From positions 1 through 56,204 of the forward strand of contig CANMKE010000033.1 of assembly GCA_947498325.1 (NCBI GenBank): a DNA stretch of 56,204 nt, read 5' to 3'. Below are positions 16,224-23,267 of this stretch, piece after piece. The translations under genes and the position numbers were made by a program. This stretch comes from an uncultured Persicobacter sp. GTDB taxonomy: Bacteria > Bacteroidota > Bacteroidia > Cytophagales > Cyclobacteriaceae. Position 1 is the stretch's first letter. Every line of letters begins with the position of its first letter. Under the pieces are notes generated by a model. It was not told the DNA's origin and did no database searches. It was given only the letters and a program-made list of their open reading frames with translations.

Positions 16224-16582
16224 AGATCATCTATCATTCACGGCACAAGACCGATACAAATCAATATTTTAGACGGTAAATTTAATCAAACCCAATGGAA
16301 ATAAAAATTAATGGGACGCATAAGCATAGGACGGACATGTTTTATTGTCCAGAGATTATTTTTGTGATGATCTAAATCCCACCGCTTTGGAGGCCTCAGC
16401 CACAAGTCTTTCCCATGAAAAATATACTTGTCAGAATTCCTCGGCTACTTGGACACTCCTACATGGAGGCCCAAATCAATGCAAACAAAAAGCCCGACAA
16501 GTATCTTCACAACACTTATCGGGCTTTGGGTAGTTGCTATCAAGGAGCGGGATGCTCTCAATAGCAATATAAAAATCAATGC
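16224..16582. other. Intergenic region between cysN and pheS
   Basis: These 359 bp hold the cysN terminator (16486-16526) and, nearer pheS, its upstream region. A small hairpin GGACA/TGTCC is found at about 16334-16352. The short reading frames here lack any family feature and ATG-plus-context support, so I call no gene. Confidence 0.6.
16486..16526 (-). terminator. Terminator of the cysCDN operon
   Basis: On the minus strand AAAGCCCGATAAGT pairs with ACTTGTCGGGCTTT around an 11-nt loop and is followed by a run of Ts. It lies 57 bp after the cysN stop. Confidence 0.85.
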
Positions 16583-17857
16583 TTACAACATCATTCCTGC
16601 CGCAACAGTAACGTTTGTAGCCTCATCAATCAAAATGAAAGAACCTGTATGACGGTTGGTTTCATATTTATCGATAAACAATGGCTTTGTCGTACGGATT
16701 TTCACTTTAGCGATATCATTCATTCCTACCGTTTTGTCTTCTTCCATACGGTGAAGTGTATTGATATCCATTTTGTAAACCACCTCTTTGATCATACAAC
16801 GCGCATCGCTTGAAGTATGACGCAAAGCGTACTTTCCATTTGGCGTCATGCCTTTCTCGTTCATCCAGCAAACCATCGCCTCAATATCCTGCGTAGATTC
16901 TGGCTGATTGTTCACACGAACAATCATATCACCACGACTGATGTCTATTTCATCTTCCAAAGTAATCGTTGCCGCCATTCCTGCGAAAGCTTCCTCAAAC
17001 TGTTCGCCATTTAACTCAATGGTTTTGATTTTAGAAGTAAATCCAGAAGGCAATACTGCAACATCATCTCCTACTTTGAAGACTCCACCAGCCACCTGAC
17101 CAGCATAGCCACGGAAATCGTGGAATTCATCAGACTGAGGGCGAATCACATATTGTACAGGGAAGCGGCAATCAATCAGGTTCTCATCAGAGCCAATATG
17201 AATGTTCTCCAAAAGATACAACAAAGTTGGGCCTTCATACCAAGGTGTTTCTTCCGAGCGATTCACCACGTTGTCGCCTTTCAGGGCTGAAATTGGCATG
17301 AAATGAAAATCTTTCACTTTCAATTTAGCGGCAAAAGCTTCCGCCTCCGCTTTAATTTCGTGGAATCTTTCTTCAGAATAATCTACCAAGTCCATTTTAT
17401 TGATACAGAATACGATATGTGGTATTCCCAATAAGGACGCGATAAAAGTATGACGACAAGTTTGTTCGATCACTCCTTTACGTGCATCGATCAGGATAAT
17501 CGCCAAGTTAGCCGTTGATGCACCCGTTACCATGTTACGAGTGTACTGAATATGGCCTGGTGTGTCGGCAATGATGAACTTACGTTTAGGTGTTGCGAAG
17601 TAACGGTAAGCCACATCAATTGTGATCCCCTGCTCACGCTCTGCACGCAGACCGTCCGTCAGCAATGCAAGGTTTACATTTTCGTCTCCACGGCGGCGCG
17701 AAGATTCCTCCACGGCGTCCATTTGATCCTGAAAGATTGATTTTGAATCGTACAGAAGACGACCAATAAGTGTAGATTTTCCATCATCCACACTACCTGC
17801 AGTTGTAAACCGCAGCAATTCCATATTTAGATAAGCAGAATTATTATGCTGTTCCAT
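16583..17857 (-). CDS. cysN: Sulfate adenylyltransferase subunit 1 (GTPase)
   Basis: The GTPase subunit of ATP sulfurylase. With CysD it makes adenosine 5'-phosphosulfate (APS) and couples this to GTP hydrolysis. It has 424 residues and no fused CysC domain. G1 is GSVDDGKST (21-29), G3 is DTPGH and G4 is NKMD; the EF-Tu-like beta-barrel domains follow. It is the last gene of cysC-cysD-cysN and starts 84 bp after the cysD stop. The terminator at 16486-16526 closes the operon. Confidence 0.96.
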   Translation of the reverse strand: MEQHNNSAYLNMELLRFTTAGSVDDGKSTLIGRLLYDSKSIFQDQMDAVEESSRRRGDENVNLALLTDGLRAEREQGITIDVAYRYFATPKRKFIIADTPGHIQYTRNMVTGASTANLAIILIDARKGVIEQTCRHTFIASLLGIPHIVFCINKMDLVDYSEERFHEIKAEAEAFAAKLKVKDFHFMPISALKGDNVVNRSEETPWYEGPTLLYLLENIHIGSDENLIDCRFPVQYVIRPQSDEFHDFRGYAGQVAGGVFKVGDDVAVLPSGFTSKIKTIELNGEQFEEAFAGMAATITLEDEIDISRGDMIVRVNNQPESTQDIEAMVCWMNEKGMTPNGKYALRHTSSDARCMIKEVVYKMDINTLHRMEEDKTVGMNDIAKVKIRTTKPLFIDKYETNRHTGSFILIDEATNVTVAAGMML

Positions 17858-17941
17858 TTTTTTAATACTAATCGGGAGGGTGATCCCGTGATGAAGAGTT
17901 GTGAAAAGTTCAAAGCGCAGATCAACTGCTACCGACAGATT

Positions 17942-18847
17942 TTAGAAATATCCTTGTTTCTTTCTGTCCTCCATCGCTGCTTCAGAACGCTTGTCATCGG
18001 CACGGGTACCACGCTCAGTTGTACGGGCGGCAGCAACCTCATTGATAATATCAGCCAAAGTCGATGCGTCAGAATCTACAGCACCAGTACAGGTCATATC
18101 ACCGATAGTACGGAAGCGCACCACGCGCTTTTCAACAGTTTCTGTTTCACGGCGGTTGATGAAATCTGAATTACCATAGATCACGCCATCACGGACAAAT
18201 ACCTCACGCTCATGTGCGAAATAAATCGAAGGGATGTCGATATTCTCCATCAGGATATACTGCCAGATGTCCATTTCTGTCCAGTTTGAAATTGGGAATA
18301 CACGGAAGTGCTCCCCCATATGCTTACGACCATTGTAGAGGCTCCACAATTCTGGTCGTTGGTTTTTAGGATCCCATTGCCCGAAATCATCACGGTGAGA
18401 GAAGAAACGTTCTTTGGCACGTGCTTTCTCTTCGTCGCGGCGACCACCACCGAGGGCAGCGTCAAACTTGTTACTTTCGATCGTTTCCAACAAAGTAACG
18501 GTCTGCAAAGCATTTCGAGAAGCATTGAATCCTTTCTCCTCCACAACTTTACCCTCATCAATAGACTGCTGAACAGAGCCTACGATCAGATTGGCGTTGA
18601 TGTCCTTCACAAATTTATCGCGGAACGCTATGGTTTCAGGAAAGTTGTGACCGGTATCCACATGCACCAATGGGAAAGGAATACGACCAGGGTAAAATGC
18701 TTTTTTGGCCAGGTAAGCCATCACAATAGAATCCTTTCCTCCTGAAAACAACAGGGCAGGGTTCTCAAACTGTGCAGCCACTTCACGAAGGCAATAAATA
18801 GCCTCTGCCTCCAAGGCTCTTAAGTGTGTTAGATTGTATGAATTCAT
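17942..18847 (-). CDS. cysD: Sulfate adenylyltransferase subunit 2
   Basis: The catalytic, ATP pyrophosphatase-type subunit of ATP sulfurylase, 301 residues (normal length). The PP-loop is SGGKDS (35-40), followed by HVDTGHNFPETI. The C-terminal segment has FRTIGDMTCTGAV and ends with basic EDRKKQGYF, as in the family. It lies between cysC (18 bp upstream) and cysN (84 bp downstream) in the same operon. Confidence 0.97.
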   Translation of the reverse strand: MNSYNLTHLRALEAEAIYCLREVAAQFENPALLFSGGKDSIVMAYLAKKAFYPGRIPFPLVHVDTGHNFPETIAFRDKFVKDINANLIVGSVQQSIDEGKVVEEKGFNASRNALQTVTLLETIESNKFDAALGGGRRDEEKARAKERFFSHRDDFGQWDPKNQRPELWSLYNGRKHMGEHFRVFPISNWTEMDIWQYILMENIDIPSIYFAHEREVFVRDGVIYGNSDFINRRETETVEKRVVRFRTIGDMTCTGAVDSDASTLADIINEVAAARTTERGTRADDKRSEAAMEDRKKQGYF

Positions 18848-18865
18848 TTTATAACGATTATATGC

Positions 18866-19477
18866 TTATTTATTAGGGGCGGGTTGAATTTTTCCGAGTA
18901 CGTAGTTCACCAAAAGGTCGAGACTTTCATTTAACTCATGCGCCGCCGTATTGACCACGATGTCTGCATCAGTCGGAGCTTCAAAAGGAGAGCTGATTCC
19001 TGTAAAATCCTTAATTTCCCCTTTACGTGCTTTGGCATACAAGCCTTTGACATCCCGTTGTTCACAGACCTCAATAGGACATTCAATGAATACCTCTTCA
19101 AATGTGTCTTGACCAATAATTTCCTTTGCCATCTTACGGATTTTTTCCGTTGGACTGATCAGCGAACAGATCGTGACCAAGCCAGAACTGGCAAATAATT
19201 TTGATACTTCTGCTGCACGGCGGATATTCTCGGTACGGTCTTCCTGAGAAAAGCCCAGGTTATTGTTGATCCCTGTACGGAGGTTGTCGCCATCGAGCAG
19301 CATGGTTTTAAACCCCTTTTCAAACAGGGCATTTTCCAGGGCGCGGGCAAGTGTGCTTTTCCCTGAACCTGAAAGGCCTACCATCCAGAATACTTTGGCG
19401 GTTTGCCCAAGCAGTTGCTCCTTGTCTTTAGGCTGCAGAATAGTGTCAAAAATAGGATATATATGGTTGTCGCTCAT
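18866..19477 (-). CDS. cysC: Adenylylsulfate kinase
   Basis: APS kinase, 203 residues, which phosphorylates APS to PAPS in the cytoplasm. The Walker A loop is GLSGSGKST (34-42), followed by DGDNLRTGINNNLGFS, the APS-binding segment ERTENIRRAAEV, and the lid region FIECPIEVCEQRDVKGLY. It is the first gene of the cysC-cysD-cysN operon. A -7 promoter candidate (minus strand TACTTTTG, 19507-19514) is 30 bp upstream. No PAPS reductase gene is in the window, so the PAPS could serve sulfation or a reductase encoded elsewhere. Confidence 0.97.
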   Translation of the reverse strand: MSDNHIYPIFDTILQPKDKEQLLGQTAKVFWMVGLSGSGKSTLARALENALFEKGFKTMLLDGDNLRTGINNNLGFSQEDRTENIRRAAEVSKLFASSGLVTICSLISPTEKIRKMAKEIIGQDTFEEVFIECPIEVCEQRDVKGLYAKARKGEIKDFTGISSPFEAPTDADIVVNTAAHELNESLDLLVNYVLGKIQPAPNK

Positions 19478-19506
19478 AAAATTAAAAGATAGTACACATT
19501 ATATTG

Positions 19507-19514
19507 CAAAAGTA
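19507..19514 (-). promoter_or_regulatory. Candidate -7 box for cysCDN
   Basis: TACTTTTG on the minus strand matches the Bacteroidota -7 consensus TAnnTTTG, 30 bp before the cysC ATG. I found no TTG at normal -33 spacing, so support rests on this box and its position. Confidence 0.45.
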
Positions 19515-19690
19515 CGATTTTTATTGGATTAATAAACCCCCTAAAAAGTACGGAATTGTTACATTTCTATAGACGAGATAAATTGTATTGAACTTAACGC
19601 ACCACAATTTGAAACGTTCTTTTTATTATTAACAAAAAATATTCGCAATTTGTCATTTTAAAATGATTTGAACATTACTAATAGATTATT

Positions 19691-20452
19691 ATGAATATCG
19701 AGCAACTTCTCCCTATAGCTAAAGATGCTGGCGCAGCAATCTTAAAAATATACAACAATCCTGACCAATCCAAAGTCGTTGATTACAAAGCTGATGACTC
19801 CCCACTAACCCTGGCTGATCAGGCTGCAAATGAAGTGATTGTGGCGGCTTTGCGCAAAAACTTCCCTGAGGTTCACATCATCTCTGAGGAAGGTAAAGAT
19901 ATTCCTTACCCTGTCCGCAAGGACTGGGAAACTTTTTTCCTTGTAGATCCTTTGGACGGCACCAAAGAGTTCATCAAGCGTAATGGCCAATTTACGGTCA
20001 ATATTGCACTGATTGAAAATGGCAAACCAACCATGGGAGTGGTTTATACTCCAGTAACTGACACGATGTATTTTGGCGATATTCACAAAGGCGCATTCAA
20101 ACAGGTAGGAGAAGAAGCCGTACAGCCCTTGCAGGTTAATCATAAATCGACTGAACGAGTGGCGGTACGCAGTGCATCGCATGCTTCACCGGAAGAAGAG
20201 ACTGTATTGAAAAAATATGATGTTCAGGACGAAATGTCTGTGGGAAGTTCTCTCAAGTTCTGTATGGTTGCTGAAGGAAAAGCAGACTTGTATTACAGAC
20301 ATGGCCCAACGATGGAGTGGGACACCGCCGCAGGGCAAGCGGTGGCATTGGCCGCTGGTGCAAAAATGTATGTTGGCAATACCGAAGAAAAAGAATTCAC
20401 TTACAACAAAGAATCTTTGCTCAATAGCGGATTTTTGGTATTGGGCTTTTAG
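19691..20452 (+). CDS. cysQ: 3'(2'),5'-bisphosphate nucleotidase CysQ
   Basis: A 253-residue inositol-monophosphatase-fold enzyme that removes the 3'-phosphate of PAP, the by-product of PAPS use. Metal-binding motifs are EE of ISEEGK (66-67), DPLDGT (86-91) and WDTAA near the C-terminus. It is divergent from cysC across 213 bp, so sulfate activation and PAP disposal are encoded side by side. The intergenic region includes a TCATTTTAAAATGA palindrome (about 19652-19665), which could be an operator. Confidence 0.95.
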   Translation: MNIEQLLPIAKDAGAAILKIYNNPDQSKVVDYKADDSPLTLADQAANEVIVAALRKNFPEVHIISEEGKDIPYPVRKDWETFFLVDPLDGTKEFIKRNGQFTVNIALIENGKPTMGVVYTPVTDTMYFGDIHKGAFKQVGEEAVQPLQVNHKSTERVAVRSASHASPEEETVLKKYDVQDEMSVGSSLKFCMVAEGKADLYYRHGPTMEWDTAAGQAVALAAGAKMYVGNTEEKEFTYNKESLLNSGFLVLGF

Positions 20453-20476
20453 ATTATTTTAGTTCAAGCATGGAGC

Positions 20477-20507
20477 AGCTATCGCGAGACTCTGTCTCGT
20501 GATAGTT
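20477..20507. repeat. Long intergenic hairpin
   Basis: AGCTATCGCGAGAC (20477-20490) pairs with GTCTCGTGATAGTT (20494-20507): 14 pairs including two G-T, with a 3-nt loop and no T-run. Part of the arm recurs inverted at 20550-20562. It may be an imperfect repeat element rather than a terminator. Confidence 0.7.
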
Positions 20508-20567
20508 ACCAATGAACAGTCATCAATAGTTAGCCATCACAAAGGGACGCTCGCGATAACTATATTA

Positions 20568-20591
20568 TACGGACGTTGCATGCTACGTCCC
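20568..20591. repeat. 24-bp intergenic palindromic repeat, copy 2
   Basis: It begins TACGGACGTTGC and ends TGCTACGTCCC. It differs from copies 1 and 3 at only a few centre or arm positions, and lies 5 bp before the first 46-bp direct repeat. Confidence 0.8.
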
Positions 20592-20596
20592 TTCTA

Positions 20597-20642
20597 CCCA
20601 AAAACAACAAAACCTCCAAGTCCGAAAACTTGGAGGTTTTGT
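20597..20642. repeat. 46-bp direct repeat, copy 1
   Basis: It is identical over 46 bp to 21781-21826, and the match ends abruptly on both sides. It contains a 14-bp perfect stem. The two copies bracket the genes at 20789-21774. Confidence 0.9.
20607..20642. terminator. Terminator-like hairpin after cysQ
   Basis: ACAAAACCTCCAAG (20607-20620) pairs perfectly with CTTGGAGGTTTTGT (20629-20642) around an 8-nt loop. The U-rich tract comes from the stem arm itself. It works in either direction in principle. Confidence 0.7.
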
Positions 20643-20788
20643 CATTTAAGGCCAATTATAAAATACAGTTGTCATTGTCACGTTTCTCAATAGCATCAAT
20701 CCTTCTCTCTGATTAACATTAAACTATCTTTATGCATTCTACACACCATTGATCCTTCAATGGGAATAAAACTTAACCACACACAAAA

Positions 20789-21262
20789 ATGAGACTCGTA
20801 AAAGCAGTCATGGCAACAGCATTCCTTTTGTATTTTTCTACCATAAAATGCGTAGCAGAAAAGCACCATAGCTTCTTCAATACGGTTTACCTAACCGCCG
20901 GATATGGAAGAACACCAGACTACAACTATCAGGAAATCAATATCGGAAAGCGTTTCAAGATCAATAAATTCCTCAACATTTCCCCCACCATCAATTGCTC
21001 AATTCCATTTGATGAAATGGGTCATTCCTACCTTGGCGCAGGCGGAGAACTCGAGGCTTTCTACCATTGGATAGGTATCGCCGTACAAGAGACGGTTGGT
21101 GAAAAGAATTTCGATGCTTCAAGACATTGGTCAAATGAAACAACCTTCAAACTCGAATTTATTGCCAGCTGCGGGCACCCTCAGGACACAAGATTCTTTG
21201 CTGGCACCACCATTTTTAATGAAAAACTATGTCCACAATTCGGTATCTCATTGGATTTGTAG
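20789..21262 (+). CDS. Exported protein of unknown function, possible small beta-barrel
   Basis: A 157-residue protein I do not recognise. A signal peptide is likely (MRLVKAVMATAFLLYFST, cleavage near CVAE). The mature part has alternating aromatic and glycine-rich strands (TVYLTAGYGR, YLGAGGELEAFYHWIGIAVQ, FAGTTIF) and ends in hydrophobic FGISLDL, which suggests an outer-membrane or periplasmic beta structure. Its 3' end overlaps the next gene by 34 bp, so the two are coupled. The unit lies between two copies of a 46-bp direct repeat. No close relative of either gene occurs elsewhere in the window. Confidence 0.65.
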   Translation: MRLVKAVMATAFLLYFSTIKCVAEKHHSFFNTVYLTAGYGRTPDYNYQEINIGKRFKINKFLNISPTINCSIPFDEMGHSYLGAGGELEAFYHWIGIAVQETVGEKNFDASRHWSNETTFKLEFIASCGHPQDTRFFAGTTIFNEKLCPQFGISLDL

Positions 21263-21774
21263 TCCTCCTTTCCTCTTGTACCAATAATCCTTTCAACTGG
21301 CATGAGGATACACTAATCACCATACATAAAGGAACGCACAGTGTATTCCATGCTCCGGTGGAATTATCAGGGAATCAACTACACAAAAGTGTTACCTTCC
21401 TTGATGACTGTCAATATCATTTCGATGATGTGGACAACCTGGACCTGAATAAACTTACCGGAATTGCCTGGGGGGATATTCATCAAAACAGCTACCGAAT
21501 TGGCTGGCGGTACAATACAGAAAAGCACTTGATCGAGCTGTTCAACTATGTGTATATAAAAGGAAAAAGAACATCAAGCTATATTACTGATGTTCAAGTC
21601 AATGACACTTTCGATGTGGACATCAATATCGATAAAGATAAGTTCTTTGCATATTTGGATGGAAAACAAATATACGACGGAAAAATCACCCATTCCATGT
21701 GGTTCATCTGCTACCCTTACTTTGGTGGACAGCATACCGCACCACACGATATTCATATCAGAATGAAAGATTGA
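21229..21774 (+). CDS. Lipoprotein of unknown function
   Basis: A 181-residue predicted lipoprotein that I do not recognise. The N-terminus MSTIRYLIGFVVLLSSC places the lipobox Cys at residue 17. The mature part is rich in aromatic residues and beta-prone (YRIGWRYNTEKHLIELFNY; FFAYLDGKQIYDG), a pattern seen in jelly-roll or lectin-like folds, though no family is claimed. ATG 21229 lies inside the preceding gene (34-bp overlap), which indicates translational coupling and perhaps a joint envelope function. A terminator in the second 46-bp repeat follows 6 bp after the stop. Confidence 0.65.
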   Translation: MSTIRYLIGFVVLLSSCTNNPFNWHEDTLITIHKGTHSVFHAPVELSGNQLHKSVTFLDDCQYHFDDVDNLDLNKLTGIAWGDIHQNSYRIGWRYNTEKHLIELFNYVYIKGKRTSSYITDVQVNDTFDVDINIDKDKFFAYLDGKQIYDGKITHSMWFICYPYFGGQHTAPHDIHIRMKD

Positions 21775-21780
21775 TTTTCT

Positions 21781-21826
21781 CCCAAAAACAACAAAACCTC
21801 CAAGTCCGAAAACTTGGAGGTTTTGT
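21781..21826. repeat. 46-bp direct repeat, copy 2
   Basis: An exact copy of 20597-20642, starting 6 bp after the lipoprotein stop. The third 24-bp palindrome follows 12 bp later. In copy 1 the palindrome lies on the other side of the 46-bp repeat. Confidence 0.9.
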
Positions 21827-21830
21827 TTTA
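21791..21830. terminator. Bidirectional terminator between lipoprotein gene and ugd
   Basis: The same 14-bp perfect stem as at 20607-20642, here followed on the plus strand by TTTTA. It can end both the plus-strand pair and the minus-strand capsule operon. Confidence 0.8.
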
Positions 21831-21838
21831 TATATACG

Positions 21839-21862
21839 TACGGACGTTGCATGCAACGCCCC
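21839..21862. repeat. 24-bp intergenic palindromic repeat, copy 3
   Basis: It begins TACGGACGTTGC and ends ATGCAACGCCCC. It is a near-perfect hairpin 6 bp beyond the ugd stop. Confidence 0.8.
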
Positions 21863-21868
21863 TACAAA

Positions 21869-23176
21869 TTACGCATCCTTACGCCCAATCGAAGTATAGT
21901 AGAACCCTTGCTCACGCATGTTCTCCACACTGTATAAGTTACGGCCGTCAAAGATCGCAGGATTTTTCAATGCCTTTCGGATCTTATCAAAATCAGGAGT
22001 ACGGAACAATTGCCATTCTGTCATGATCATCAGCGCATCCGCACCTTCCAAAGCAGCGTACTCATTCGCAGCGAAAGTGATCTTGTCACCCATCACGCCT
22101 TGTACATTTTCCATTGCTTCAGGGTCATAACAAACCACCTCTGCACCTGCAGCTAATAAAGCTTCAATATTATAAAGCGCTGGTGCCTCACGGATATCAT
22201 CCGTTTCTGGTTTAAAGGCCAATCCCCAAAGGGCGATTTTCTTTCCTTTCAGGTCTCCATCAAAATACTGACTCACCTTCTTGATCAACTTGGTTTTCTG
22301 TGAGTGATTGACCTCCATCACCGCTTTCAAGATTTGAAAGTTGTAATCCACCTCATTGGCAGACATTGCCAGGGCTGAAACATCCTTAGGAAAACAAGAT
22401 CCGCCGTAGCCAATACCAGCAAACAAAAAGCGATTACCAATACGACTGTCCGTACCAATTCCTTTACGTACCAAATCTACATCAGCCCCTAAAAGCTCAC
22501 ACATGTTGGCGATTTCATTCATAAAGGTGATTTTCGTCGCCAAAAATGAGTTCGCCGCATATTTGGTCAATTCTGCAGAACGGAGATCCATATGAATAAT
22601 TGGATTACCCGAACGTACCAATGGCTCATATAGACGATCCATGATTTTGGCTGCCTTGTCAGATGTCGATCCGATCACTACACGATCCGGCTTCATGAAA
22701 TCTTCCACAGCAACCCCTTCTCTCAGGAATTCAGGGTTTGAAACCACATCGAAATCAACCGTAGCATTGGCAGCGATTGCCGCCTGAACCTTCTCGCCCG
22801 TCCCCACAGGCACGGTAGATTTGTCCACCACTACCGCATAATGATCCAGCATTTTACCCAAATCATCCGCGACACGCAAAACATACTGCAAATCGGCTGC
22901 TCCATCAGCACCAGGAGGTGTAGGCAATGCCAGGAAGATCACTTCAGCATCCTTAATACCCTCTTCCAAAGAAGTGGTGAACTTCAGTCTGCCCTGTTCA
23001 ATATTTCGGTGAAAAAGCAAATCGAGGCCTGGCTCATAAATGGGCACAATACCATTCTGCATTTTCTCCACTTTATTCTTATCGATATCTACACAGGTTA
23101 CTTCTACACCTGTTTCAGCGAAACAGGTACCAGAAACCAAACCTACGTAACCCGTTCCTACTACGGCTATTTTCAT
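21869..23176 (-). CDS. ugd: UDP-glucose 6-dehydrogenase
   Basis: A 435-residue NAD-dependent enzyme that oxidises UDP-glucose to UDP-glucuronate. The Rossmann motif is GTGYVGLVSG (7-16), the substrate segment is SNPEFLREG (147-155), and the catalytic Cys261 lies in GYGGSCFPKD. It is distinct from the second dehydrogenase at 34477, which has the VGGHCIGVDPYYL signature. It is the last gene of the capsule locus, 91 bp after the WcaJ-like transferase, and supplies a uronic acid donor. Confidence 0.94.
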   Translation of the reverse strand: MKIAVVGTGYVGLVSGTCFAETGVEVTCVDIDKNKVEKMQNGIVPIYEPGLDLLFHRNIEQGRLKFTTSLEEGIKDAEVIFLALPTPPGADGAADLQYVLRVADDLGKMLDHYAVVVDKSTVPVGTGEKVQAAIAANATVDFDVVSNPEFLREGVAVEDFMKPDRVVIGSTSDKAAKIMDRLYEPLVRSGNPIIHMDLRSAELTKYAANSFLATKITFMNEIANMCELLGADVDLVRKGIGTDSRIGNRFLFAGIGYGGSCFPKDVSALAMSANEVDYNFQILKAVMEVNHSQKTKLIKKVSQYFDGDLKGKKIALWGLAFKPETDDIREAPALYNIEALLAAGAEVVCYDPEAMENVQGVMGDKITFAANEYAALEGADALMIMTEWQLFRTPDFDKIRKALKNPAIFDGRNLYSVENMREQGFYYTSIGRKDA

Positions 23177-23267
23177 GATGTTGTAAATTATTTTTTAGGG
23201 GAAACATCCCCGAATTAATCCTATAAAATTATCAGATTATAATAACAAAAAATAAGATTTCCGTCAG

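Larger units (their letters stand above)
20453..20788. other. Repeat-rich intergenic region downstream of cysQ
   Basis: These 336 bp contain no convincing gene. In order they hold a 14-bp hairpin (20477-20507), an inverted partial copy of its arm (CTCGCGATAACTA, 20550-20562), the second 24-bp palindrome (20568-20591) and the first copy of the 46-bp direct repeat with its terminator-like stem (20597-20642). AGGGACG at 20543-20549 and CGTCCCT at 20586-20592 are inverted copies that frame a 50-bp block. Confidence 0.7.

Noticed and set aside
16224-16330. A T-box or Phe leader peptide controlling pheS
   Set aside because: I found no T-box sequence, no Phe-rich small frame and no terminator/antiterminator pair upstream of pheS.
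16345-16652. Short plus-strand frames in the pheS-cysN gap
   Set aside because: They start at alternative codons, cross the cysN terminator and overlap cysN antisense; no protein feature is visible.
20597-21826. CRISPR array or IS element at the 46-bp repeats
   Set aside because: There are only two copies 1.2 kb apart with genes between them, no regular spacers, no Cas genes, no transposase and no target-site duplication that I can define.
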